Below are positions 1 through 8,795 of a stretch of DNA of 64,000 bases, one piece after another. This DNA comes from Leucobacter tenebrionis (lineage in GTDB: Bacteria > Actinomycetota > Actinomycetes > Actinomycetales > Microbacteriaceae): NCBI RefSeq assembly GCF_019884725.1, contig NZ_CP082322.1:1674001-1738000 (forward strand), in the 5' to 3' direction. The translations under genes were made by a program, and so were the position numbers. How positions within the stretch are numbered: position 1 is the first letter of the stretch; every line of letters begins with the position of its first letter. Under the pieces are notes generated by a model that ran no database searches, had not been told where the DNA came from, and saw only the letters and a list, made by a program, of their open reading frames with translations.

Positions 1-323
1 CGGGGCGAAGGCCGCCGTCCGGAGGCGACTCGGGGGCGACTGCGTGAGTGAACCGGTCACCGACACCTCCGATCTTCCTGCGGATCCGTGAAGAGTTTCC
101 CACGCCACGAGTGAGGATTCGCTGAGGCGCGGCGATCCCGTAACGTCCTCTCACCCCGCCGCGGGCCTGCCGCTAGGCGGGCCAGGCGGATCGCAACGTG
201 ACCGAAACGTGACATTCGTATCTCCCGAGAGCTTTTAAACCTATAAACCCATATGTTATGTTTCAACTATCGGTTCCTGAGAACCCCCCAGTTTCGACAA
301 CGACGTTGAGGAGCATCCGCACC
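1..323. other. Intergenic leader of the polyamine-type transporter operon
   Basis: No convincing gene is seen in the first 323 bases. The stretch at about 231-272 is strikingly AT-rich for this genome and lies just upstream of the transporter genes, so it probably holds their promoter. I could not fix a -35/-10 pair with confidence. An imperfect inverted repeat, AAACCTATAA and TTATGTTT, lies there and could be an operator. Confidence 0.4.
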
Positions 324-1445
324 ATGCGCCACACCACATCTCCTGAAGGATCCGCAGGGGCGGCGAACACAGCCGCCCCGGCCACGCCGGAACCCCCTCA
401 GCCCGGTGAGATCGCCGTCTCAGTTCAGGGCGTGCACAAGCAGTTCGGCGACCTCGTCGCGGTCAAGGACCTCAATATCGACATCCGCGCCGGCGAGTTC
501 TTCTCGATGCTCGGCCCGTCGGGATCCGGCAAGACGACGGTGCTGCGCATGATCGCGGGGTTCGAGGAGCCGACCTCGGGCAGGATCCTGCTTCACGGCA
601 ACGACGTCACAGCCTCGGCTCCCTTCGACCGCGAGGTCAACACGGTATTCCAGGACTACGCCCTGTTCCCGCACCTCAGCATCGCCGAGAACGTCGCGTA
701 CGGCCTGAAGGTGCGCGGCGTATCCAAGGGCGAGCGAGCACGCCTCGTCGGAGAAGCCCTCGAGCAGGTGCAACTCTCGCACGTGGCCGAGCGTCGCCCC
801 TCGCAGCTCTCGGGAGGCCAGCGCCAACGCATCGCCCTGGCGCGCGCGCTGATCCTCCGCCCCAAGGTGCTGCTGCTCGACGAGCCGCTCGGCGCACTCG
901 ACAAGCAGCTTCGCGAGCAGATGCAGTTCGAGCTCAAGCAGATCCAGCGCGACGTGGGGATCACCTTCGTCTTCGTCACCCACGACCAGGAGGAGGCGCT
1001 CACCCTCTCCGACCGGGTCGCCGTGTTCAACGACGGCAAGATCGAGCAGGTCGGCAGCCCCCGCGAGGTCTACGAGTTTCCGCAGACCGAGTTCGTGGCC
1101 CGGTTCCTCGGCATCACCAACCTGCTCGCCGGCGACACCGCCCTCGCGATCCTGGGCGACTCGTCGCCCCACAGCGTGCGTCCCGAGCGGGTGCAGCTCG
1201 CCGATCCGACCGCCCCCGCCGCGGCCGGCACGGTCTCGCTGCCGGGTCGAGTGCTCGAGACCGTCTACGCCGGCGCCCACACCCGCTATCTCGTCGAAAC
1301 GGAGAGCGGCATGCGCTTCATCGCGGAGAAGCAGAACAACCAGACCCCGCGCACCGACCCGAGCGTGCGGCGCGGCGACAGCGTCAGCCTCCAATTCGAG
1401 CGCGATCACGCCGTGGCGGTTCCCGGCGAACCCGCTCGGGTCTGA
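324..1445 (+). CDS. ABC transporter ATP-binding protein, polyamine (PotA) type
   Basis: ATPase subunit expected to power uptake of spermidine/putrescine or a related cationic compound at the inner face of the membrane. With the start at 324 it is 373 residues. Walker A GPSGSGKT lies near residues 64-71, followed by the Q-loop FQDYALF, signature LSGGQRQR, Walker B VLLLDEPL and H-loop VTHDQEEA. A C-terminal TOBE-like region (about 290-373) is usual for the PotA/MalK group. An upstream ATG at 258 is in frame, but the ATG at 324 has a GAGGAG ribosome site 10 bases before it and is preferred. The binding protein and two permeases follow on the same strand. The polyamine substrate is inferred from family resemblance and the neighbouring amine oxidase remnant. 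Confidence 0.88.
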   Translation: MRHTTSPEGSAGAANTAAPATPEPPQPGEIAVSVQGVHKQFGDLVAVKDLNIDIRAGEFFSMLGPSGSGKTTVLRMIAGFEEPTSGRILLHGNDVTASAPFDREVNTVFQDYALFPHLSIAENVAYGLKVRGVSKGERARLVGEALEQVQLSHVAERRPSQLSGGQRQRIALARALILRPKVLLLDEPLGALDKQLREQMQFELKQIQRDVGITFVFVTHDQEEALTLSDRVAVFNDGKIEQVGSPREVYEFPQTEFVARFLGITNLLAGDTALAILGDSSPHSVRPERVQLADPTAPAAAGTVSLPGRVLETVYAGAHTRYLVETESGMRFIAEKQNNQTPRTDPSVRRGDSVSLQFERDHAVAVPGEPARV

Positions 1446-1490
1446 TCCGCCCCATCCACCACCAAGAACCCGCACTACAAAGGAGTAACG

Positions 1491-2678
1491 ATGAACAAGA
1501 AACTGCTCATCCCCGCGGCCCTCGCAGCCGCGGTCGGCCTCGCGCTCTCGGGCTGCGCCAGCGACGGCGGCACGGGAGGCGGAGGCGAAGAGGCCGGCGG
1601 CCTGCAGATCGACGTTCCCGACGTCCCCATGATGGAGGAGCTCGGCGACACCGAGAACGAGGTGAACATCCTCGCCTGGTCCGGCTTCGTCGAGCCGGCA
1701 TGGGCGGATCAGTTCACGGCCGAGACCGGCTGCACGGTCAACCGCAAGATCTTCGCGACCAGCGACGAGGCCGTGCAGCTCATGCGCACCGGGGAGTACG
1801 ACCTCGTCTCCGCATCGGGCGATGCGAGCCTTCGCCTCATCGTCGATGGCAACGTGCAGCCCCTCAACACCGAGCTGATCCCGACCTTCGGCGACGACAT
1901 CGTCGAAGGCATGAAGGGCCAGCTCTACGACACGCTCAACGGCAACGTCTACGGCATCCCGATCGGGCGCGGCGCGAACATCCTCGAGTACAACAGCGAG
2001 ATCGTGACCGAGGAGCCCACGAGCTGGGATGTGGTGTGGGAGGAGGACAGCCCCTACGCCGGCAAGATCGCCGCCTACGACAGCCCCATCTACATCGCCG
2101 ACGCAGCCATCTACCTCATGGAGACGCAGCCGGATCTCGGGATCGAGAACCCCTACGCGCTCGACGAGGAGCAGCTCGCGGCCGCCGTCGACCTGCTCAA
2201 GCAGCAGAACAAGATGGTCTCGGAGTACTGGTCGCCCGCGACGAACGTCACCTCGTTCACCGGCGGCAACTCCGTCATCGGCACCTCGTGGGAGGTGCTG
2301 CGCAAGGCGACGCAGGACGAGAAGTTCAAGAGCGTGCTGCCCCAGGAGGGCTCGACCGGTTGGTCGGACGCCTGGATGCTCGCCGCCGACGCCAAGCACC
2401 CCAACTGCGCGTACGCCTGGATGGACTACACGAGCTCGCCCGAGGTGAACGGCCAGATCGCGATGAACTTCGGCATGGCCCCCGCGAACGCGGCGTTCTG
2501 CGAGACGAGCGACGAGGCCAAGGAGCACTGCGACTACTACAACGCCACCGACGAGGAGTACTACAAGAAGGTGTGGTTCTGGACCACCCCCATCGATCAG
2601 TGCCTCGACGGTCGCACCGATGTGCAGTGCACCAACTACCAGGACTGGACCAGCGCCTGGGCGACGGTGAAGGGCTGA
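1491..2678 (+). CDS. Extracellular solute-binding lipoprotein, PotD/spermidine-putrescine type
   Basis: Lipid-anchored substrate receptor of the transporter, 395 residues. A lysine-containing start and hydrophobic segment run to a lipobox LSGC with the acylated cysteine at residue 22. An acidic, Gly-rich linker follows, then a type II periplasmic-binding fold (from about residue 55, with the motif VNILAWSGFVEPAW). An AAGGAGT ribosome site lies 6-7 bases before the ATG. The gap to the ATPase gene is 45 bases. A stable hairpin right after the stop (2695-2729) would let this subunit be made in excess over the permeases, as is common for binding proteins. Confidence 0.88.
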   Translation: MNKKLLIPAALAAAVGLALSGCASDGGTGGGGEEAGGLQIDVPDVPMMEELGDTENEVNILAWSGFVEPAWADQFTAETGCTVNRKIFATSDEAVQLMRTGEYDLVSASGDASLRLIVDGNVQPLNTELIPTFGDDIVEGMKGQLYDTLNGNVYGIPIGRGANILEYNSEIVTEEPTSWDVVWEEDSPYAGKIAAYDSPIYIADAAIYLMETQPDLGIENPYALDEEQLAAAVDLLKQQNKMVSEYWSPATNVTSFTGGNSVIGTSWEVLRKATQDEKFKSVLPQEGSTGWSDAWMLAADAKHPNCAYAWMDYTSSPEVNGQIAMNFGMAPANAAFCETSDEAKEHCDYYNATDEEYYKKVWFWTTPIDQCLDGRTDVQCTNYQDWTSAWATVKG

Positions 2679-2694
2679 GCAGGCCCTGACCCGC

Positions 2695-2729
2695 GGGGCG
2701 GATCCTGGCGCAGCGCCGGGATCCGCCCC
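2695..2729 (+). terminator. Intercistronic hairpin after the binding-protein gene
   Basis: Near-perfect inverted repeat of about 16 bases per arm (arms 2695-2710 and 2714-2729) containing GGATCC in both arms, with one mismatch and no T-run after it. It sits between the binding-protein stop and the first permease. It is probably a partial terminator or a 3'-end stabiliser of the upstream message rather than the operon end, because the next genes have no clear promoter of their own. Confidence 0.55.
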
Positions 2730-2779
2730 GATCCCCCCGCATCCCACCACCCGCAGCCCCACGTGAGCGAGGACCCCCG

Positions 2780-3664
2780 ATGACCTCCCAGAATGTTCTC
2801 GAGCGCCGCCCGAAGCCGCTCTCGACCGCGCTCTACCGGCACCCGAGAGGCCGCCTGGCCTCCCTGCTGACCCTGCCGATGACCTGGCTCGTCGGCGTCT
2901 ACATCCTCTCGCTCGCGCTGCTGCTGATCACGGCGTTCTGGACGACGGATCCCTTCACCTCCCGGGTCAAGCCGGGCTTCACGCTCGAGAACTTCCAGCA
3001 GATCGTGAGCGTCGCCGCTTTCCGCGACACCGCGCTGCGCACACTCGGTATCGCCCTCGCCGTGACCGCGATCTGCGCGGTGTTCTCGGTGCCGCTCGCC
3101 GTGTTCATGGCGAAGATCGCGGGGCCGAAGCTGCGCGCCGTGCTCGCCGTGCTCGTGACGCTGCCCCTCTGGGCCGGCTACCTCGTGAAGATCATCGCGA
3201 TGCGTCTCGTCTGGACCGACAACGGCTTCTTCAACTGGTCGCTCTCGCCGCTCGGCGTCGAGGGGCCGGGCCTCGGCCAGCTGACCGTGATCCTCACCCT
3301 CGTCTATCTGTGGTTCCCGTACATGGCGATCCCGGTTTACGCAGCCGTATCGCAGATCCCCGCCAACCTCTTCGACGCCTCGTCGGACCTCGGTGCCAGC
3401 GGCTTCCGCACGATCCGCACCGTCGTAGCCCCGCTGCTGCTGCCCTCCCTCATCGCGGGCTCGATCTTCACCTTCTCACTGAGCCTCGGCGACTACATCG
3501 CGGCCATGTACGTCGGCGGGTCCACGCAGATGATCGGCAGCATCATCGCGCAGAACATCAACCTCAACCCGCCGCTGGCCGCAGCCTTCTCGGTCGTGCC
3601 GATCGTGCTGGTGGTCATCTACCTCGCCGCCGTGCGCCGCACGGGCGCGCTCAACAACCTGTAG
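2780..3664 (+). CDS. ABC transporter permease, PotB type
   Basis: Membrane subunit of the polyamine-type importer, 294 residues, with about six transmembrane segments. The first is at about residues 34-54 (TWLVGVYILSLALLLITAF). The EAA-loop region, which contacts the ATPase, is recognisable as NLFDASSDLGASGFRTIRTVVAPLLLP in the second half. Start ATG 2780 follows a purine stretch (GAGCGAGGACCC). The stop is 16 bases before the second permease, so the two are translated together and expected to form a heterodimer. Confidence 0.87.
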   Translation: MTSQNVLERRPKPLSTALYRHPRGRLASLLTLPMTWLVGVYILSLALLLITAFWTTDPFTSRVKPGFTLENFQQIVSVAAFRDTALRTLGIALAVTAICAVFSVPLAVFMAKIAGPKLRAVLAVLVTLPLWAGYLVKIIAMRLVWTDNGFFNWSLSPLGVEGPGLGQLTVILTLVYLWFPYMAIPVYAAVSQIPANLFDASSDLGASGFRTIRTVVAPLLLPSLIAGSIFTFSLSLGDYIAAMYVGGSTQMIGSIIAQNINLNPPLAAAFSVVPIVLVVIYLAAVRRTGALNNL

Positions 3665-3680
3665 GCCGAAGGAGACCGAC

Positions 3681-4490
3681 ATGCTTCGCCTGAACCGGGC
3701 CACCAAGATCGCGCTGGCCGTCATCACGCTCATCATCATGGGCTTCATGTACATCCCGCTGTTCGTGATCGTCATGAACTCGTTCAACTCGGGCAGGGTC
3801 GCCGGCTGGCCCATCCCCGGTTTCTCGCTCGAGTGGTGGGGGAAGGCGCTCGGCAACCCGGCCGTGCACGCCGCGCTGCTCAACTCGGTGATCGTCGCCG
3901 GCGTCGCCACGGCATTCGCGCTCGTGCTCGGCACCCTCGCCGCCTTCGCACTGCAGCGCTTCAAGTTCTTCGGCCAGAACACCGTCAACCTGCTCATCGT
4001 GCTGCCGATCACCCTGCCCGGCATCGTCACCGGTGTGGCACTGTCGAACACCTTCCACCAGGTGCTCAAGCCGATGGGGATCAACGTCGGCTACTGGGGA
4101 ATGATCATCGCGCACGCCACATTCTGCGTGGTGATGGTCTTCAACAACGTCATCGCGCGGCTGCGCCGCATGAACCCCAATCTCGAAGAAGCCTCGATGG
4201 ATCTCGGAGCCGGGATCGGCCAGACGTTCCGGCTCGTCACCTTCCCGCAGTTCCGCAGCGCATTCATCGCCGGCGGCCTGCTCGCCTTCGCGCTCTCGTT
4301 CGATGAGATCGTGGTGACCATCTTCACAGCGCCGCCCGGAGTCGAGACCCTGCCGCTGTGGATCATGAACCAGATGGCGCGACCGAACGAGGTGAACCAG
4401 GTCAACGTGGTCGCCACCGTGATGATCCTGCTGTCGCTCATCCCCGTCTACTTCTCGCAGAAGGCCGCCGCGGCGGGCGACGTGAAGTAG
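3681..4490 (+). CDS. ABC transporter permease, PotC type
   Basis: Second membrane subunit, 269 residues. It has an N-terminal signal-anchor helix (about residues 8-32, IALAVITLIIMGFMYIPLFV) and the typical motif MNSFNSGR just after it, as in PotC. The EAA-type cytoplasmic loop reads EEASMDLGAGIGQTFRLVTFP. The AAGGAG ribosome site is 7 bases before the ATG. It is the last intact gene of the transporter operon and is followed by the amine oxidase remnant. Confidence 0.87.
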   Translation: MLRLNRATKIALAVITLIIMGFMYIPLFVIVMNSFNSGRVAGWPIPGFSLEWWGKALGNPAVHAALLNSVIVAGVATAFALVLGTLAAFALQRFKFFGQNTVNLLIVLPITLPGIVTGVALSNTFHQVLKPMGINVGYWGMIIAHATFCVVMVFNNVIARLRRMNPNLEEASMDLGAGIGQTFRLVTFPQFRSAFIAGGLLAFALSFDEIVVTIFTAPPGVETLPLWIMNQMARPNEVNQVNVVATVMILLSLIPVYFSQKAAAAGDVK

Positions 4491-4600
4491 GCGAGAGCGG
4501 GCGGGATCCGCTCGCCGCAGTCCTCGGGGAGACATACCCCGATACCCGAATACCGACCCCGGCCCCGACCAGAAGAGAACAGGAGGCGCACCCCGGCCAC

Positions 4601-4918
4601 GTGATCGTCGCCTGGGACACCGGGGACCGTGCGCGCGAGCTGCTGGCACTGCCCGAGCAGGAGCGGTTCGATGCAGCGCTCGCCGGCGTGCGCAAGATCG
4701 TGGGCGACGAGGGCATCGACTACGTGAACGCCTCCAACTACCACTGGCGCGAGGATGAGTTCGCGTACGGCGCCTACGCGACCGGTCCGCGCAACGAGGA
4801 GGTTCTGTACCGGCCGATCAACGATACGGTCTTCTGGTGCGGAGCGATCAAGAGCAGTGTCGGCGCCGCGCACTCGAGCGGCCTCGCAGCCGCCGAGCAG
4901 ATCCTGAAGTCCCTCTGA
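4601..4918 (+). pseudogene. C-terminal remnant of a flavin-containing amine oxidase
   Basis: The reading frame gives 105 residues resembling only the last quarter of flavin monoamine/polyamine oxidases (about 450 residues). The signature end is present (AWDTGDRA near the start, a YGAYATGP motif, then FWCGAIKSS and GAAHSSGLAAAEQIL), matching the C-terminal FAD-binding and substrate segment. The N-terminal Rossmann GxGxxG part is missing. A GTG at 4601 with AGGAGG upstream (4581-4586) could start translation of the fragment, but the product could not bind FAD fully. The frame is open upstream through unrelated sequence. It lies directly behind a polyamine-type transporter, so the intact gene probably oxidised the imported amine. 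Confidence 0.72.
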
Positions 4919-4937
4919 CCGGGAGATGCGAAGACTG

Positions 4938-5025
4938 CACCGGGGATACCCGGTGCGTGTGCCGGAGCCGCGGGTGAGCCCGCCGCTCCGGCACGACCCT
5001 GCGGTGTATGCGCACCGCAGGGTCG
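4938..5025. terminator. Cluster of three hairpins between convergent operons
   Basis: Three consecutive perfect inverted repeats: arms of 7 bases at 4938-4955, of 10 bases at 4959-4994, and of 13 bases with a 6-base loop at 4994-5025. They lie between the plus-strand amine oxidase remnant and the minus-strand amino-acid transporter, so a bidirectional terminator is likely. No long T-run follows, as is common in high-GC genomes. Confidence 0.7.
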
Positions 5026-5152
5026 TGATCCGCGGTTCAGCTTCGAGGTCGGGGCCGCGGATCCTGCGCCCCCTGCGCCTGCCGAGGGGCGGGACGGCGG
5101 GGCGGGGCGATCCCGGTTCCTCAACAGGAGATCGGGATCGCCCATCCCCCGA

Positions 5153-5935
5153 TCACAGGACCTTCGAGAGGAAGTCCTGCGTGCGCTCCTCGCGAGGGTG
5201 GTCGAAGATATCGGCCGGCGCGCCGCTCTCGACGACCTTGCCGTCGGCCATGAACACGACGCGATCGGCGACCTCGCGGGCGAAGCCCATCTCATGGGTC
5301 ACGAGCACCATCGTCATACCGGAGGCGGCGAGATCCCGGATCACCTGCAGTACCTCGCCCACCATCTCAGGATCGAGAGCGCTCGTCGCCTCGTCGAAGA
5401 GCATGATCTCCGGGCTCATGGCGAGCGCGCGAGCGATCGCGACGCGCTGCTTCTGACCGCCCGAGAGCGAGGCCGGGCGGGCGTCGGCCTTATCGCCGAG
5501 GCCGACGCGCTCGAGCAGTTCGCGCGCGCGGGCGCGGGCCTCGGCCTTGCTCTGCTTCCGCAGCTCCGTCGGCGCCAGCATCACGTTCTCGAGCGCCGTC
5601 ATGTGCGGGAACAGGTTGAAGTGCTGGAACACCATGCCGACCCGCTGGCGCACGGTGTCGAGATCCTTCCCCGTCGCCGTCGCGATGTTCTCGCCGACGA
5701 TCAGCACCTCGCCGCTCGTGACCTCCTCGAGGCGATTGAGGCAGCGCAGCAGCGTCGACTTGCCCGACCCCGAGGGGCCGATCACGGCGACGACCTCGCC
5801 GTTCGCGATGGAGAGATCGATGCCGGTCAGCACGTCGTTCTTGCCGAAAGACTTGTGGAGATCCCGCACCTCGATCGGGTTGTCGACCGTGGCGACCGGA
5901 CGCGTGTACCTGGGTTCGTTGTTCGTCATGATCAT
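5153..5935 (-). CDS. Polar amino acid ABC transporter ATP-binding protein (GlnQ type)
   Basis: ATPase subunit, 260 residues, of a PAAT-family amino-acid importer. Walker [10 protein letters not shown] is at about residues 53-61, followed by Q-loop [11 protein letters not shown], signature LSGGQKQR, Walker [15 protein letters not shown] and switch histidine VTHEMGF. Two ATG codons six bases apart (5935, 5929) can serve as start. The upstream permease gene stops 2 bases before the first, so translation is probably coupled. The partner is the fused receptor-permease at 5938-8223. Confidence 0.92.
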   Translation of the reverse strand: MIMTNNEPRYTRPVATVDNPIEVRDLHKSFGKNDVLTGIDLSIANGEVVAVIGPSGSGKSTLLRCLNRLEEVTSGEVLIVGENIATATGKDLDTVRQRVGMVFQHFNLFPHMTALENVMLAPTELRKQSKAEARARARELLERVGLGDKADARPASLSGGQKQRVAIARALAMSPEIMLFDEATSALDPEMVGEVLQVIRDLAASGMTMVLVTHEMGFAREVADRVVFMADGKVVESGAPADIFDHPREERTQDFLSKVL

Positions 5936-5937
5936 CC

Positions 5938-8223
5938 CTACTTATTGAACTTCCGGTCGAACCAGTTGGACAGCACCGTGAGCAGCCAGATCACGATGAA
6001 GTACATGGCGCCGACCACGATCCAGATCTCGAAGGAGCGGAAGGTCGAGGCGATCACGATGCGGCCCTGGTAGGTGAGCTCCGCGAAGCCGAGCACCGAG
6101 AGCAGCGACGTGTCCTTCAGCGTGATGATGAACTGGTTGATGAGGTTGGGCGTCATGATCTTGAACGCCTGCGGCATCACGACGCGGCGCATCGAAGCGC
6201 CCCATCCCATGCCGAGCGAGCGCGCGGCCTCCATCTGGCCCGGATCGACCGACTGCACGCCGCCTCGCACGACCTCGGTGATATAGGCACCGGCGTTGAG
6301 CGAGAGCGTGATCACGCCGGCGGTGAGCGCGTCGAGCGGTTGGCCGGTCACGGCCGGAACACCGAAGTAGAAGAAGAACGCCTGCACCAGCACCGGTGTG
6401 CCTCGGAAGATATTGACGTAGGCGGAGGCGAGCTGTCTGAGCACGACGTTTCTCGAGAGCTTGAGAATGCCGAAGACGATGCCGAGGATCATCGCAAAGA
6501 AGATTGCGAGCGCCGTCGCGAGCAGCGTGAGCAGCAGGCCGTGCAGCAGCGTGGGCATCGAGGCGCCGATCAGGCTCCAGAAGGAGCTGCCGCCGCCCTC
6601 CGCCTCGTCGATCGCGAGGTAGCGGTCGATGATCATCTGGTAGACGCCCGTGTCCTTCGCGTTCTGCAGGCCGTCGTTGAACATCTGCAGCAGCTCGGCG
6701 TTCTGGCTCTTGAGCACCGCGAAGCCGTAGTCGGCGCCCGGCTCGGGATCGGTGACGATCTTCAGCGGCACGTTGCCCGATGCGATGCCGAACTGCAGCA
6801 CGGGGGCGTCCTCGAACGTCGCGGCCGAGTTGCCGGTCGCGACATCGTTGTACATGTCGGCCGAATCCTGGAAGGCATTGACCTCGAAGCCCACCTTCTC
6901 GCTGAGCTCCCGCGCGAAGTCGTAGCCGACGGTGCCGGTCTTCACCGCGACCGTCTGGCCCTCGAGATCCTCGTACGAGGTGATGTCGCTGTTATCGGCT
7001 ACCGCCATCTGCACACCCGACTCGTAGTAGGAGTCGGAGAAGTCGAATACCTGCTTGCGCTCATCGGTGATGCTCATGCCGGCGATCACGCCGTCGGCCT
7101 GGCCCGCCTGCACGGCCTGCAGCGCCGCGTCGAAGCCGAGCGTCTTCACCTCGACCTCGAAACCCTGGTTCGCGGCGATCGCCTGCAGCAGATCCATGTC
7201 GATGCCGACGTTCTTGCCGTCGAGCTGGTAGATGAATGGCGCGAAGGTCGTGTCGGTCGCGATGACGAACTCACCGTTGGTCTTCGGGGTATCGGTCGCG
7301 AAACCCGGGTGCTTCGGCAGATCGCCCGGCTCGCCGGGGTCGATCTTCTCGTTGCCGAGCGCGGCCTTGCCGCCGCCGATCGTCGCCGCATCGGGCGCGT
7401 CCTCGCCGAGGTAGTCGTCGAGGATCGCCTGGTACGTTCCGTCGTCGATGAGGTTCTTCAGGCCCTCATTGAACGCCTCCCGCAGTTCGGCGTTCTCGCC
7501 CTTCTTCACCCCCATGCCATAGCTGGAGGCCTTCTCCTGCTCGGTGACCGTTTTGAGGGGAACGTTGCCCGTGACGATTCCGTAGGCGAGGATCGGGTAG
7601 TCGTCGAAGACGGCGGCCGAGTTGCCGGCGGTCACGTCGCCGTACGCGTCCGCGGCGTCCTGGAAGCCCGTGACGGTGAAGCCGTGCTCATCGCCGAGCG
7701 CCTCGGCGAACGCGAACCCCTCGGTGCCGGTCTTCGCCGACACCGTCTGACCCTCGAGGTCCTCGTAGCCCTTGATCGAGTCGTCGTTCTGGGCGACGGC
7801 CATCTGGATTCCGGAGTCGAAGTACGGGTTGGAGAAGTCGAAGGTCTCCTTCCGCTCGTCGGTGATGGACATGCCCGCCATGACGGCATCGGCCTGACCC
7901 GATTGCACCGCCGCGAGCGCCCCGTCGAAGCCGAGCACGTCGATCTCGACGTCGAAGCCCTGATCCTCGGCGATGGCGTTGATGAGGTCGATATCGATGC
8001 CTCTGAGCTCGCCGTCGCGCTGGAACTCGAAGGGCGCCCAGGTGGTGTCGGTCGCGATGGTGAAGGTCTTGCCCTTCACATCGCTCTTCGTCTGCATGAG
8101 CGCGTTGGCGGCGCCCACCGCGCCCCCGACCGTGAACAGCAGGATGAACAGCGCGGTGATGCTCGCCAGGGTGAACGCCCGGTGCTCGCGCCACCAGGCC
8201 GCGATTTGTGTGGTGAGAGTCAT
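5938..8223 (-). CDS. Fused amino-acid ABC transporter: two substrate-binding domains plus permease (GlnP type)
   Basis: A 761-residue protein carrying the receptor and membrane functions in one chain. A signal-anchor helix (about 17-40) precedes two homologous substrate-binding domains. Both begin with F-I-A-T-D-T-T and carry the family stretch GIDxDLxxAIAxxQGF and [10 protein letters not shown]-terminal permease of about 220 residues follows, with an EAA loop ([20 protein letters not shown]). This is the architecture of Lactococcus GlnP, in which the tandem domains differ in affinity for glutamine, glutamate or asparagine. The substrate here cannot be set from sequence. The start at 8223 is chosen because an AAGAGGAC ribosome site precedes it; the open frame extends further upstream without support. 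Confidence 0.9.
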   Translation of the reverse strand: MTLTTQIAAWWREHRAFTLASITALFILLFTVGGAVGAANALMQTKSDVKGKTFTIATDTTWAPFEFQRDGELRGIDIDLINAIAEDQGFDVEIDVLGFDGALAAVQSGQADAVMAGMSITDERKETFDFSNPYFDSGIQMAVAQNDDSIKGYEDLEGQTVSAKTGTEGFAFAEALGDEHGFTVTGFQDAADAYGDVTAGNSAAVFDDYPILAYGIVTGNVPLKTVTEQEKASSYGMGVKKGENAELREAFNEGLKNLIDDGTYQAILDDYLGEDAPDAATIGGGKAALGNEKIDPGEPGDLPKHPGFATDTPKTNGEFVIATDTTFAPFIYQLDGKNVGIDMDLLQAIAANQGFEVEVKTLGFDAALQAVQAGQADGVIAGMSITDERKQVFDFSDSYYESGVQMAVADNSDITSYEDLEGQTVAVKTGTVGYDFARELSEKVGFEVNAFQDSADMYNDVATGNSAATFEDAPVLQFGIASGNVPLKIVTDPEPGADYGFAVLKSQNAELLQMFNDGLQNAKDTGVYQMIIDRYLAIDEAEGGGSSFWSLIGASMPTLLHGLLLTLLATALAIFFAMILGIVFGILKLSRNVVLRQLASAYVNIFRGTPVLVQAFFFYFGVPAVTGQPLDALTAGVITLSLNAGAYITEVVRGGVQSVDPGQMEAARSLGMGWGASMRRVVMPQAFKIMTPNLINQFIITLKDTSLLSVLGFAELTYQGRIVIASTFRSFEIWIVVGAMYFIVIWLLTVLSNWFDRKFNK

Positions 8224-8323
8224 TGAGTCCTCTTGTCGTCGTTGACTTCTTGCTTCAGCTGCGTGTTGCAGCGACATCTCCAACCTACGCGAGGCGACGG
8301 GCGGGCCTCGAGGGGGCTCGGGA

Positions 8324-8385
8324 ACGCGAAAACCCCCATCGCGGAGCAATGGGGGCTTTGGCGGAGGATGGGGGATTTGAACCCC
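8324..8385 (-). repeat. Partial duplicate of the tRNA-Ser 3' end and its terminator
   Basis: A 62-bp direct repeat of 8484-8545, 160 bases away. It contains, on the minus strand, the tRNA T-arm 3' half, acceptor end, CCA and the terminator hairpin. The sequence between the copies (8386-8483) is unrelated. Duplicated tRNA 3' ends are the classic scar of integration by a tyrosine recombinase, so this may be an attL/attR pair around a deleted element. A chance local duplication is the alternative. Confidence 0.75.
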
Positions 8386-8487
8386 GGCCTGCCGCTCAAA
8401 GCAACGCGCCAGCGTTGCGCGGCCACGCCGCTGGTGCCGCCCTCGGCGCCAGTTCAGGGGTTCTCAGGAAATCCCCCGTGACGACGC

Positions 8488-8516
8488 GAAAACCCCCATC
8501 GCGGAGCAATGGGGGC
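8488..8516 (-). terminator. Rho-independent terminator of tRNA-Ser
   Basis: Hairpin with the 7-base arms CCCCCAT and ATGGGGG (8493-8515) immediately after the tRNA CCA end, followed on the minus strand by a TTTT run. A second copy lies at 8333-8355 within the duplicated segment. Confidence 0.8.
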
Positions 8517-8518
8517 TT

Positions 8519-8606
8519 TGGCGGAGGATGGGGGATTTGAACCCCCGAGGGCGTTAACCCAACACGCGTTCCAGGCGTGCGCCATAGGCCGCTAGGCGAA
8601 TCCTCC
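8519..8606 (-). tRNA. tRNA-Ser(GGA): tRNA-Ser, anticodon GGA
   Basis: Read on the minus strand the 88 bases fold as a class II tRNA. The acceptor is GGAGGAT with ATCCTCC, followed by discriminator G and an encoded CCA. The anticodon stem is CACGC with GCGTG around loop CTGGAAC, giving anticodon GGA (reads UCC/UCU). A variable arm typical of serine tRNAs precedes the T-arm GGGGG-TTCAAAT-CCCCC. Confidence 0.93.
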
Positions 8607-8708
8607 TCGCTGGTCTCGAAAGGCCAACGTTCCCAGTCTAGCGGGTTCATCCCGTGCATCGAAAACCGGGCCTGAAACGCGAAACTGAAAACATTCTCAG
8701 ACATGCAC

Positions 8709-8774
8709 TTGAAAGTAACGGATTGGTAACGCATACTAGATGAGGCGCTCGGGCCAATGCCGGGCGCTTTTTGT
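8709..8774 (+). promoter_or_regulatory. Promoter and 5' leader hairpin of the CHAP-like gene
   Basis: A good sigma-70-like promoter is visible: TTGAAA (8709-8714), 17 bases, CATACT (8732-8737). Transcription would begin near 8744, so the message starts with a hairpin (about 8744-8770, arms GCGCTCGG and CCGGGCGC with one G-T pair) followed by TTTTT and then the ribosome site. The hairpin resembles a terminator but is close to the transcript start, so message stabilisation or attenuation are both possible. Confidence 0.55.
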
Positions 8775-8795
8775 TGGACAACCCAGGAGTATCGC

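Noticed and set aside
258..323. A 22-codon N-terminal extension of the PotA-like ATPase.
   Set aside because: The ATG at 324 has a good ribosome site (GAGGAG) and the extension shows no family similarity.
420..2762. A 780-codon minus-strand open frame across the polyamine transporter genes.
   Set aside because: It overlaps two well-supported genes, has Val/Leu/Asp-rich shadow composition and no recognisable domain.
8640..8795. A c-di-AMP (ydaO-type) riboswitch before the CHAP-like gene.
   Set aside because: The promoter leaves a leader of only about 50 bases, far shorter than the riboswitch, and no conserved core was seen.
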